A stretch of DNA of 64,000 nt from Coptis chinensis (taxonomy: Eukaryota > Streptophyta > Magnoliopsida > Ranunculales > Ranunculaceae): contig CM027382.1 in assembly GCA_015680905.1 (NCBI GenBank), forward strand, positions 9,149,501 through 9,213,500. The letters are read 5' to 3'. The notes beneath the pieces were generated by a model that worked only from the letters and a program-made list of their open reading frames with translations, had not been told where the DNA came from and searched no databases. Of the stretch, positions 36,335 through 48,043 are shown piece after piece. The position numbers and the translations under genes are program-made. Each line of letters begins with the position of its first letter. Positions within the stretch are counted from its first letter, which is position 1.

Positions 36335-37416
36335 ATGGCTCAACCAAGAAAAATAACGGCAGAGAAAGACTACCTAAAAACTTTCGAAGAAGGCCGGTTT
36401 TCTCCTTATTTTGACACTGAAATCATACGTCGAGGATGGACGCCTCTTCTATATCATTCAGCAGCTAGTTATTCCCGAGAATTGGTTTTGATGTTCTACC
36501 AATTTAGCGGTTATGAAGATGGAAAATTCTACTTCAATGCCTATGGACAACGATTGGAATTGAATAAGGAAATGATCTCCGACATACTTCAAATCCCACT
36601 AAAAACCCAAGAGTCCCTTGTTCAAGAGTCATCATTCGATTCGCGAAAAAACTTTATCGCGAGAGCTCAGTATCTCATGGCGACGTCGAACATACACATC
36701 ACATGGTTCTTCAACGCTCTTTGAAACAGAATCAAGCGTGTTGTCCTCCATGGTTTGGGGACATAATGTGGTAGGTACATCACACCAATCTGAAGTCACA
36801 AAGCCTCAACTTCACCTACTTTGGATTTTGCAAACTCAAAGAGATGACTTTTGTCTGATCCAACACCTCTGGCACGTAATCACCAAGAAAACAAGACGGT
36901 CAGCAGTTCTACCCACTTTGGTTACGCAGATTATGATTCGTTGGGGTTATCCAATAATATCTCCAGAGACACCCCTTCAAAGAGCATATATAAAGGTACT
37001 TCAAACAGACTACTCCGTTGGTTTTTGGACCCCTGATGCTCTGATAGATGAGCAGAACACCTCAAGCTCAAATTCTGACAGTTTATTTGATGAAAATGCC
37101 ATGCTGAATATTATTAATCCCATGGAAGGCATTAAACTTCTTCATCAGGGTTTGAGGGAACTACACGCTCGTCAGAATATCATCATCACAACTCTTCAGG
37201 ATTTCCAAGATCGTCAAGCAACGCATGATGTTGAACAGGAGGAGATCTTGGAAAATCATTCTCAATTCTTGCAAAATCATGCTCTCCTAATGGAAAATCA
37301 AACTGTACTCTCTGCCACCAAGGGGACATTCGGATGATGCATTTCGCCAACAAATAGATGACCTAAACAGTCTGGTGCAAAATATGCATCTCCTAGATCA
37401 ATATCAGAATCCATGA
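36335..37416 (+). pseudogene. ORF A2, family 2 retroelement protein of unknown function
   Basis: This is the best-preserved ORF A. Segment 36335-36724 reads MAQPRKITAEKDY, GWTPLLYHSAASYSRELVLMF, then a GKFYFNAYGQRLEL block and an ISDILQIP motif. A single frame change near 36618-36724 leads into the second segment with LHLLWILQ, a VLPTLVTQIMIRWGYP block and a long Glu/Gln/His-rich coiled-coil-like C-terminus (about 37130-37310). A second frame change near 37325 allows ending at TGA 37414-37416. Total about 355 codons. No enzyme motif is visible. By pattern it belongs with the extra ORFs of Athila/Ogre-type plant elements; a role as structural or nucleic-acid-binding protein is only a guess. 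Confidence 0.6.
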
Positions 37417-37643
37417 TATTACTAAGTCAATAAGTATATAATCATATATGTTATTACGTTTTTTCCGTCGTACTATGTATTTTATCTTATCTTTTTGTTT
37501 TATTTTGTATGAAATGCTTAGTAGGATTGTCATCATTTCCATTGTGACTAATATAATTTTAACATGTGCTACAGGAGGGTCTATTTTCTTACATACTCAT
37601 TTTTCCATCCAGTTGCCGTACCTAGTTTATTACTTCATCCACT

Positions 37644-38649
37644 ATGGCATCTTCATCAAACACAGCATCTTCATCATCCATGGTCCCTCCCAAAATCATT
37701 CCTGAGCAATCCTTTCAGTCTATGATGGATTCCAATGCCTATGGCCATCTCTTCCATGATTACATCACAAACATTGGGTGGTCTTCCCTAATTCTTCAAC
37801 CTGACCAAACATATTCTCCAAGTTTGGCTGCATACTTTTATGCTAATATGGATGACACACCAGCATTCAACCATGCGCATGGTTTCTACTTAGACGGATT
37901 CACAATCCGAGTTGGTGACACACCTCATATCTTTTAACGAACAACAACTTGCTCTAACTTTGGACCTTCCATATCACTTAACCCGCTTTGCATCTTGGCA
38001 TTACATCTTTCATAATTCTTACCGTTTCTTTCAATTGGCAAGCATTTTCGCGACTCTTATGGTGATGGTCTTGAGATCAAACGAGAAGGAGATGGCCATG
38101 TGCCATGGCTTAAACATCACCATTCCATTAGCAAGCATGACCATGAACATGGGGACTGCCATGTTATTTGTACTCTCTAAACATTATGGGAGATTGGCAT
38201 TTTTCTCGCCAATGAGGTCGCTTATGCGTTGTATTGTGCACTAGCTTCGGGGTCATGCATTATTTAATATTTTAGGTTGTGTTGTCTCCGGCTGAAACGA
38301 GCTCGCGACTTTTCGGGATAAGTATATACTTTTACCACCGCTTGCGAATCATGAAGACACATTTCCACGGTTTGCGGCTACTTTTCATGATGGGTCAAGG
38401 TGGATTCCATGTGCCCAAAGAAACGAGAATCATTAAGCTCATTAAAGGTTTTCGGCAATGGAAGGCCCCCATTTCGATACGAGGCATGTTCGATGTTACC
38501 CAAAGGACGAAAAGATGAAGACCAATTTGAGGGAATCCGGAGACAAAGAATGGGCAGAAATTTGGCAGACTATTATCTATTGGCGTGATGCTAAGGAAAT
38601 GCATTTCCTTAAAGAGGACGCCAGACCCTCACGTCTTGCTGGATGGTAA
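37644..38649 (+). pseudogene. ORF B, family 2 retroelement protein of unknown function
   Basis: The ATG at 37644 begins a serine-rich leader (MASSSNTASSSS), then the module GWSSLILQPDQTYSPSLAAYF, FYLDGFTIRVGD and an LALTLDLP block. Frame changes near 37935 and further down separate it from a histidine-rich stretch (KHHH, KHDHEHG), the DWVKVDSMCP-type block and the C-terminus WQTIIYWRDAKEMHFL ending at TAA 38647-38649. About 335 codons if the frame changes are ignored. The arrangement GW-x2-L, YS-x2-L-x3-FY, then an L-x-LP motif, is the same as in ORF A, which suggests A and B arose by duplication. Confidence 0.6.
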
Positions 38650-40423
38650 ACTTGAGTTTGCCATTGTACATATATCTAGCTAAACCTTTTGTTTGGTGTG
38701 CTATTGTTTTTCATGTTTCATATGCTGTGGTTTATTATATCGTGTGCTATGTTTAGTGTGCTATTGAACATTTTCTTGTTCTTTCTGAATAATATATTAT
38801 GATCTCCAACCTCTCGGTTCCAGCAATCTAGCCCTAATTTTGCTCACGGTTCTCAGGTACTTTCTCTCTTTAATTATTGATCCTTCGAGGACTAAGCATC
38901 ATTCTGTTTGGGGGTGCTTTAAACCTATAGCAAGAATTAGGCATCTTGTAGCCTATATATAGTTTTTATTTTCATATTAATAATTGTACTTAGTGACAAA
39001 GTCTTGTTTCCTTTTCAATGATGAAAATTGTCTAGAAATCTCACATTAGTATCCGAATTAGGATTTGTTTTTAAGAAATTTTAGATAATACGTACGCAAT
39101 AGTTTTATACATCTTTTCATGAATATTCATGTACTGAGTATCATTGATTGTACATAGCAGTAAGTTTCTGGAAACAACGGTTAGTTACTTAAACTATAAA
39201 TCCTGTGAGAATCTAACCAAAAGCCTTGATATGAGTGATTTTGTGTGATGACACAGAGGAGAGTAGTTTTTCCGATTAGAGGAAATTACGATCTACTTAC
39301 TTGATCACCACCGAACCCTAGGCGAGAATTTAGGCCTTCTTTGGATCGACATAGCTAAAAATTCTTACCTGTTACAAATATTACCGCTAGTCACTCCACT
39401 GAACCTTTCATCAAACCTTTCACTTTCACCACAAAAATTCCTTACCCATCTATTAAACCAAATAAAAGAACCTACCTAAGTGATGAGTATGAGAAATAGG
39501 ATGAAATGTGGAAAGAATAAAGAGAAAGACTTGTCCCAAATATAAGTCAGTTACTTGCTTCAGAAAAGGAAAATAGAATCATGTTCTTAAGCCTTATAAA
39601 AAAAAAAAAAAAAAAAAAAAAAATCCTTAGTATCAAGAGGCTTAAGAACAAGGTTGGAAAAACTCAGTTAGAAGAAGGAAAGGAAAAAAGGATTTCTCTA
39701 GTATAAATATATGAAGACCCTATTCTCTCATACTCGTAAATTTTGATTATCCATTTCCATTTTCTTGTACACTATCACCTAAGCCCCACAATACCTAATA
39801 AAGACCTCTAGCTCAATTAGGAGTAGGTTGGTGTGATAATAAGTAGTAGACGTGATTGATCGACATCGGCTCCTCTGACTGTCATTGAGATAAGGAAACG
39901 TGTGCCCACCGCGACAATCGGAGTTAACAAAACCCGAGTGGAAAATTTTTGAGTGAATATGTGTTTCAACACATACACCGTGAGAACCCATTTAGGTATG
40001 CTCTCCAAGGATCCGTAAACAACCCCGCTAGTATATTTCAATGAAAAGTTCACTGCATGAATAATCATATGTAGATGTTTTAATTATTGAATACATATTA
40101 ACTTGAGTTTCAAAGAAATAAATCCTCGTTCCCCGCTAAGGAGATGTATGGATATCCGAGATTAATTTAGGAAACAAGTTTTCATTTCACTAAGTCGTTG
40201 TAGTATAAATAAAGTTTGTGAGTATCTTTTCTCGAAAACTCTCACGAGGCTATAACTCGGCCCACTAGGGAATTCCTAGTGGTTTAAGGCCTTGTTGCAT
40301 ATGGTCAATGCAATCGCACTCTAAACGCGAGAATTAGTTTAGGACTACACATTTTTGGCCACTTATCTATTTTAGTGTCTCTTCTTTGCTTCGAGGACAA
40401 GCAAAGTCTGTTTGGGGGTAGTG
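38650..40423 (+). other. 3' noncoding region and polypurine tract of the family 2 unit
   Basis: This is nearly identical to 30818-32586. It includes an A-run near 39598-39622 and ends with GTTTGGGGGTAGTG just before the LTR. No gene is supported. Confidence 0.75.
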
Positions 40424-41197
40424 TGATAAGCACCAAAAAAGTGTATTATGAAACCCCATTGAGACATATAAATTTGGTTCATTATGTGTTTAATAATCAT
40501 GAAATAAATATGTTTTCATACTTTTGCGTATTTGCAAGAAACATGGAAATATTGGTTAAACCCGCAATAAAGCATGATGAGGAACGGCGATATATGAATT
40601 CTCCTCAAATCCACGAGAAGCATCAAACTTCCAAAGCTCCTACCTCTTGAACAAGACTCCAAATGCGACAAGAGAGCTGCTCGCATAATCAATGCATTGA
40701 TGAATTCTACATATAGGGGAAGTTGTAAAACTGCCCAAAATACCGGACTGCCACTGGACTGCACATGGACCCACTATGTGGGGCCACAAGATTGGATGAG
40801 TCATCAATCATGGAGCATGTCAAGACAAAGATAACAAATTATTGGTGCAAAGTTGACACCTTGCATGTAATAAATTAGATTAGGTGTTAATAGTGAGAAA
40901 AAGGCAAGGTGTCACTTTGTTTTAATGTGGTAGATAAAAATGAATCAATGTGGTTTGATAATTCACGTGGGAGGAAATGAGATTTCTCTCAAATGGAGAA
41001 GAAATTAGACAAAGGTGGGGGATACTCCATTTACTCCCTTGACTTTTTTTTTCCAACCATGGCATTATTTTAGTTCCTTAGTGAAAATGAGAAGTTAAGT
41101 TTTTTTTTTTATTTTGCAAAAAGCTTGTAATAGTTTTAATGGAGGAACACTTGTTCTTCTAGTTCTTCTAGAAATATATAAGTGAGTTTGGTTGTGG

Positions 41198-41249
<52 letters not shown>

Positions 41250-41902
41250 TTTGAGTTTTTAGTAGTTCATAAGTCCTTGTCCCAAGGATCATGAGCTAAC
41301 TTCCCTTTTGGGGAGTTAATCCAACTCATGTGAGGGAAAAACATTGGTTGTGAGTTTGGTAGGTTTTTAGGATGAACAACTAACACTACATCCTATCCCA
41401 AAATGATAGTTGGTGTAGTGTCTAGTTAGAAATCAAACAATGAGCTTAGAGATAAGTCATTGTTTGTTTTCACTTGCTAGCATGTATGAGCTCTTAAGTG
41501 AACCATGCATGCTAGGGATCAATTATATTTTTCCGTTAGGGACTTGTCTATGAGTTTAGGAAGAATAAAACCTATTTCAAATCAACACTAATGGTAGCTC
41601 ACATGAGGAGGATTAACTCTCCAACTTCTCTTCCAAATTTCTATTTTTAGTATCAAGTGCATGTTTTCAACTTAATGTTTTCTTAATGTTTAAGTAGGAA
41701 TGATAAAAATCTAACATTTATAATAGACCCTTACTCCTTAGTTCCCTTTTTGTAACATCCAATTTGTAGTTGTTCTATACTTTAGGTAGTTCGAATCCTT
41801 ATTCTAACTCTACTCAACGAAGATCGTGAGTAAGGAACTTGATTTCTTTTGCTTCAATTTAGAGAGTTCTAAACTCTAAGTGGTCGTAAAAAGCAAATAT
41901 CA
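40424..41902 (+). repeat. Family 2 LTR, copy 3
   Basis: This 1479-bp LTR starts TGATAAGCACC and ends GCAAATATCA, matching copies 1 and 2. The CT microsatellite lies at 41199-41243. Immediately after it, at 41903, begins integrase sequence of a different Ty3/gypsy element. Confidence 0.88.
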
Positions 41903-41903
41903 A

Positions 41904-42792
41904 TAGGCTGACCAAGTCTGCCAATTTCATACCTGTTAAGACTACTTACTCTGCTGAAAAGCTAAGTAGAATCTACATGTTAGATGTACTGAGGTTGCAT
42001 GGGGCACCATTATCGATAATTTCATATAGAGGTACTCAATTTACCGGTTCATTTTGGAGAAGTCTTCAAAGGGAATTGGGAACCAAACTGAAATTCAGCA
42101 CCACATTTCATCCGCAAACCGATGGGCAATCGGAAAGAGTCATTCAAATCATCGAAGATATGCTTCGGGCTTGCGTCCTTGATTTCGGGGGTAGTTGGAA
42201 GACTCATTTTGCGTTGGCTGAGTTTGCTTACAATAACAGTTACCAATCTAGTATTGGTATGGCTCCGTTTGAAGCGTTGTATGGTAGACCTTGCATAACA
42301 CCTCTCTGCTGGACTGAAACAGGAGATAGTATTATGTTGGGGCCAGAGATGGTTAGTGACACCACCGAGAAGATTAGAGTGATACGGAATTGGTTGCTCA
42401 CAGCCCAGAGTTGTCAGAAAAGCTATATGGATAGGCGTAGACGTCCCTTGGAATTTTATGAAGGTGACAGGGTATTTTTGATGGTATCTCCGAAGAAGGG
42501 AATTCAGAGGTTTGGGATGAAAGGGAAACTTGCACCTAGATATGTGGGACCGTTTTCGATTATTCAGAAGATCTTAGAGTTGGCATATAGGCTAGAGTTA
42601 CCGGAAAGGCTATCACGTGTCCATAACGTGTTCCATATTTTGATGCTACGCAAGTATGAGCCTGATCCCCTACATGTGGTCGATTTGGAATCGTTGGAAT
42701 TAGAAGAAGACATTACCTATCCGGAAGGGCCAGTTCAGATTCTAGATACGATAGAAAAGAGATTGCGGTATCCAGAATTGTTCAAGAACTAA
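41904..42792 (+). pseudogene. Ty3/gypsy integrase, 5'-truncated, chromovirus-like
   Basis: The reading frame is open from the LTR junction (RLTKSANFIPVKTTYSAEKL) to TAA at 42790-42792. It holds the second half of the DDE core: RLHGAPLSIISYRGTQF, where the usual SDRGTQF has Tyr instead of the second catalytic Asp, and FHPQTDGQSERV with the catalytic Glu kept. Then come GMAPFEALYGRPC, the C-terminal GPFSI motif and HNVFHILMLRKY, typical of Tekay/Del-type integrases. The zinc-binding N-terminus and first Asp are missing. The chromodomain that normally follows is not evident. The missing Asp and the truncation make it inactive. Confidence 0.85.
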
Positions 42793-42823
42793 GGTATGAT
42801 TTAATTTCGATGAAGAAATTTTC

Positions 42824-42840
42824 TTTTAAGGAGGGTAGGA
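42824..42840 (+). other. Polypurine tract of the chromovirus-like element
   Basis: TTTTAAGGAGGGTAGGA directly precedes the LTR start TGTAAAGACTC. Confidence 0.7.
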
Positions 42841-43236
42841 TGTAAAGACTCAAATTCTCGTTAGGGTATTTTCATAAATTTCATAGCAAACCTAGGGACA
42901 TTTATGTAATTGGTCGGTCAGGGTTACATAACTTAATGAAACTTAACTCCAACTCATAAGCCACGTTAGGTAAGCAACTCGCGATATCTGAAAATTTGAC
43001 AAAAATGTCAATTAGTGGCTTCGCATTCAAGCCGCACGTTAGCAAGCCGCACACGCATGAGTGGGTTATTGTTATAGCCTGTGGTGGGATAGAATGTAGA
43101 AAATTAATTAAAATTTGGTTGGGCGGAAAAATAATTAAGACGCTAAATCGAATTAGTGGGTGGTTAGAAGTTAATTAGGACTTTAAGCCTAATTTGGGCA
43201 TATTGGGCTTGGGCCTTAATTAGCAAACAAGTAAAG

Positions 43237-43288
<52 letters not shown>

Positions 43289-46200
43289 GTATCGCACAAA
43301 CCCAAATTTTTCCCCAATTTCGCAACCACTTAAACCATAAGAGAGAGAGAGTCAATTCGCCCAAATTCAATCGATCCAAACCCAAAAATTCAAGCACCCA
43401 ATCCCTAGAAACACTAAACTGAAGTGGGAGAATTCGAATCTCCTTGAAATTCCAGCGTACCAAGCGAAATCAAAGTGAAAGGTGAGTTATTTTCGCCTCA
43501 ATTAAATAGTTTAAACTCGATTTCGATGGGATTGTGATGTATTGAAAAAAAAATAATTGAAATTGGTTGTTGAATGTCGGCAGTAGCTTGTTTGGAGAAG
43601 ATTGAGTTTAGCGATATCGGTGGAGCAGCTAGCTAGGGAGCTGTTCTTACTGACTCGGTAAGAATTATATATATTCACTCTATTTTAGATAAGTTTATGT
43701 TAGTTATATACTTGTTTAGGATTAGGTCGATTGATGAACGATTGATAAGGAACACCCCCTTAATTATTTCTAGATTTAAGATGAATTGAAGAGTGGAATT
43801 TATTTGCAGTTGGAGTTGGGAAAAATCTTAATCGTTAGTGGAATTGATAGGAGTGGTATTAACATAAAGGCCACGGAGACCGTCAGAGTAATAGTGCTAG
43901 AAATGGCATGTAGCGCTGTTGACAGTAGTTAGAGGAAAACATTTACTGAGACCAAATTCGTAGCGTTGAGATTCTTCTCGGCTTAAGTTAGATAAAAGTT
44001 CTCGTTAGTTATAAATTCTAATGACCAACGTGTATATATGATGTTATAGGAGTAAATACGAGTGGATTCGGTTAAGTGGACTCGATTCGGTTAAGTGGGC
44101 TTGAGGAGAACGGAGCTTGCTAAGGTAGGAACCTACATACCAATATATAGCATGCTTATTTTCATGCATGATTTGATTTGATTTGATTTGTTTAAATTGG
44201 TAATAGATTGTTTGCGTATCAACCATGCATGTATATATATGATATTCATGTTTTGCATTGTAGTTTTCCTCGATATAAACTAAGTATATGGATAGCTTTT
44301 GTGTGAAAAGAAATGAGTTTGTGAAATCGGGGTAGTTGGGATTGTTTTCTTTGTTTAAAGAGTAAAACTGGTTTTGGGAAGGGTTCTCGTTTCTTGTCTC
44401 AGTGAGGAGATAGAGAGATGGATTTTGTAATAAGGGAAAGGATTTCCCGGTTGTTTGTAACTATGTGTAAGGTTCTGGATTGTCCCAGGGATGGTTGTTG
44501 TTATTTACAATGATTCGCCGTTTGGGAATCATCGGTTGTCATTTACTATGACTGGCCCGTTTGGGAGTCATAGGTTGCGTTTACTCGATTGTGGGAAATC
44601 CAGGAACTCACACATACAGAACCAACAGTTTTAAAAGAAAAACTAAATATGTAACTTGATAAAACATAAAATGAATAGTTTACCTACGAAATGAACGATG
44701 AACTCAAAACGTAAGTAAACTAAAACTATCGTAAGATCGTATATGTTTATCAAAGTTTCTACTCTCAATTCTATCGAGATAGAGTGGAGTAACAAATTCG
44801 TTCCACTCCTAGTGTTCTAGCATGGAATATTTTCTAGTCTAATTAGTCGGTCTTAAGTCTAATGAGAGCTTTACGAAGGGTGTTATACTACGATACCTAT
44901 ATGAAATTGATTATGTTGAATTTAACTACGAATGCTATGGAAATATGATTGTTTTGAATCTAGATAAATGATTAGAGGGGAATCGAATCCACCTCAAATC
45001 CAACTTAATAACCTAGCATAGATTCTTGTATCTCGATTCTTACGTTCTTACGGCAAGAAATTGAAGTTCTAATCCCTAGTGTTCATGGCATTTCTACCGA
45101 ATACTAACTAGCATGTGAGGTCGTCCACCCATTCTCATGGCTTAATCATGACCTTCTAGATTGGAATAGATTCTACAATGCTTCTACACTATATCACTAA
45201 GTTTTCATCAAGGCTTCATCAACCCTCTAATGGAGGTTTTAGCCTTAAGTCATCAAACCATCATTTCCATTGAATTATAACTACACATCATATTAAAATT
45301 CTAACTTAACTAAATTAACCAACAATGTTTCAATCTACTTAAACTACTGAAATGATAATCAACAAGAATTAAAAACTAAATCTATAAATTGAGATGACAA
45401 AATCGAAATTGACAAAATAACTATTTTATTTATCTAATCAATCAAGAACAATGATTCAAAGACTTAATCTAAAACAAGAATTGAAAATGGAACTAAAACT
45501 TAATTAAAATACTGGAAACTAGATCTAGAATTATCTATATTATTTTAGGTCTAACTAGCTACCATTAACAAAGAGCTAAGCTTTGGTTTTTATACTTTCA
45601 GATCCAAAACTCGTGCATGGGCTTGGAGCCATGTTTTGGGCCAGAGAATCAGGCCCAAAACCCAATACTTTCAGTCCAAAAAGGCATCTTCAGCTGCAGT
45701 TGTCTTCAACAGACTTTTTGTCCACTTCTGCTCCTCTGATTGGATCAAGGCTTAGACCATTGGAAAGCTCTTTCCGAGCCGGTCGTTTTGACATAAGGTA
45801 GGCCCAATTCCGAGGTCTGAGTCTAAAGATATGGTCTTCGAAAGTTCTGTTGACTTTGACTTTGTGCAATCGCTCACGCGTGGACCTTGACTCTTCATCT
45901 TTTGACCGGGCTTTACAGAGGCTTTGTCTTTTTGAATCTTAGCCTTTAATCACAGAACTCCTTAGCAACCGACCTTTGCTCTTTTATCTCGCTAAAGTGA
46001 CACATTTCTGCACATAATGGAGTTTTACGCCTGAAATGCATAAAAACACGTAATCAGTATTAACTCTTAATTATTACTCACATAATTGGTCTAAAAGTAT
46101 GACTGTTACAGGGTTAACACTACAGTTTTGGGCTCTTATCATAACTATAGTATTTGGAAATGACCGGTAATACGTGTGTGTATATATATATTACTATGCT

Positions 46201-47474
46201 TATCACGAGGGGATTTAAAAAAGGAATTGTGAATTCCTATAAAGAAGGAATTATTGTCGCATTTCCGGAGATGGCATTTCGCTCTAGGATTCCAACTGTG
46301 GTGTACACCTTTCGAGGTGGTGGGCCACCTTTAAAGGGATGCATCACTAGATGTAGTCCGGGAATTCCTTTTCTACTTTTCTAGATAACCATGTTTGTAC
46401 GTGTCACGATGTATGGTGCTTAGCTTGTGTGAGGTTACATGTTACCTCGATGAGGTTTAGGCGCGAGGAGTGAGAGTTTAGTCCACTCCTGGATGTGTGT
46501 CAGGATCCTGAGCAGTCTGCAGTCGTCGAACGGTTGACCACCGTAAGTTAGGTGACAGCCCGTATGGGGGTCATGGTCACAGGGCCCACCTGAGCCCTAA
46601 AAGCTTTGGGGATTTTGTGTGTACGAACACAACAACGGCATTTCACTCTCCCTCGCAGTAAAATCGAGGGAAAACAACGGTGCATGGTTCACCTTTGGAA
46701 GTCTTGAACCGAGATATGCCCTCGTGGATGGGGCTAGTACCGCGGTTGTACCCTCACCATTCTAATAGGATGCGTGCCAATAGTTGTATGATGATTGTGA
46801 AAACTATATTTTGAATATTAACGAAGCATGTCGAAATGATTTCTACTAGTTAGTGATGTATTATATAGTCACGATATTTGGATATTATTATGGAAACCCT
46901 GCATATTTTAAATATTTTCTATAAGTAGACTATTTATTGGTTATGTATGTTTCTAATCGAAAGCATAGTTGTTTTGCTCATCCTACATTAACATTTCAGC
47001 CGGAGCCCGTTCTGTGAGGGAGACATTCCTTACCACCGAGGATGATGGTTATGGGGATTTGAGTGGTTTCCCCATGCTTGACGAGGGGACGAGTCAAGTT
47101 CATATTTTGGGTTGTATAGAGATAGTCTAGTTTATTCTTTTGTTGTATATAGAGAGCATAGCTCTTTTCTTTTGGTTGTATAGGAGAGCTTCGCTCATCT
47201 TGGATGTAATACTCGATGTATTGGAGTGTAGTTAATCTTAAACATTTTGGATATGTATATGGACATCACTGTTGTGTATAAAGTTAGGATTTATGTATAT
47301 GGTTGTTGTTAAGGATGAATTATGCGTTGTCCAGGGTTTATGACAGGTTTTAAGTATACGAAACGTCAATTAAACAAAGGAGACTCCGCCGAAATTTCGT
47401 TAGAATCGGGATAGCAACCACCTCGAGATTCACTCCTCGTCCTCGGGATGTGTGTTGGGTCTCGGGGCGTGACA
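42841..47474 (+). repeat. 3' LTR of the chromovirus-like element, interrupted
   Basis: The LTR starts TGTAAAGACTC right after the polypurine tract and ends GGGGCGTGACA. Subtracting the nested solo LTR and its duplicated 5 bp leaves about 3.1 kb, in the range of Tekay/Del LTRs. It contains an A-run of about 50 (43237-43287), a TATATATA leader region and many small direct words such as TTTGGGA(A/G)TCAT(C/A)GGTTG. No 5' LTR or internal 5' half is in the window. Confidence 0.75.
44657..46141 (-). repeat. Solo LTR of family 1
   Basis: This 1485-bp LTR is homologous to 8097-9596 and 19163-20670 (same termini TGATAAAAC ... CTCTTATCA). It is flanked by exact 5-bp duplications TAACT (44652-44656 and 46142-46146). 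It formed by recombination between the two LTRs of a full insertion. It is more diverged from the other two copies than they are from each other, so it is older. Confidence 0.9.
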
Positions 47475-47689
47475 AATACAAAGTTTTTCATTCAAGTTTG
47501 TTATTCAATCTTCAATCCAAGTTTGTTCTTCAATATAAAGTTTTTCATTCAAGTTTTAGTCAAGTTTCAATACAAGTTTCATTCATTCAAAAACAAGTCA
47601 TTAACATTAAAGATACTACCTTCTCACCTTCATAAACTCCCATCAATCCATCTCTAAAAATCTATGGTGAACCTCATCAAACTTTGAAC
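47475..47689. other. Short unique stretch between two elements
   Basis: This is AT-rich with repeated TTTTTCATTCAAGTTT words at 47487 and 47541. No gene seen. Confidence 0.5.
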
Positions 47690-48043
47690 TTACTAACTAT
47701 ACAACTATCGTCACTTCCCTTCAGACCAACTGTAGATCAATACATTCGCAGGTCGAAGTGTCAATCTTCCTTCATTCGGATTAGTGAGAAAATTGACGGG
47801 AGCCTCCTTCTTTATCACTCGTACCCCAGCCCTCCAAAATGCATAACATAAAATATCTCTAACATGATCATATCGGTATTTGAAACCTAAAAAATGTCTA
47901 CAATGTGTTACATGGTCCCTGAAAGCATCTAGTCTACTCTTTCTGCATACAGGGGATAGACCACCATCACACCATCAAGGTACAAATGAATCATGAGACG
48001 ATACCGGAGAATAGATCGATACTCCACCGACGACATACGCGCT

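Larger units (their letters stand above)
32587..41902 (+). mobile_element. Family 2 non-autonomous LTR unit: ORF A1, micro-ORF, ORF A2, ORF B
   Basis: The unit is bounded by two nearly identical LTRs of about 1.48 kb. Between them lie ORF A1 (34077-35145), a 39-codon membrane-peptide ORF (35515-35634), ORF A2 (36335-37416), ORF B (37644-38649), a 1.77-kb noncoding region and a polypurine tract. There are no gag, protease, reverse transcriptase, RNase H or integrase motifs. The right LTR abuts integrase sequence of another element at 41903. No matching target duplication is seen, so the array was reshuffled after insertion. Confidence 0.75.

Noticed and set aside
20676-41902. Gag, protease or pol in the plus-strand family 2 and family 3 elements
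   Set aside because: I looked for the Gag core, DLGAS, YxDD and integrase motifs in all frames given and found none before 41904.
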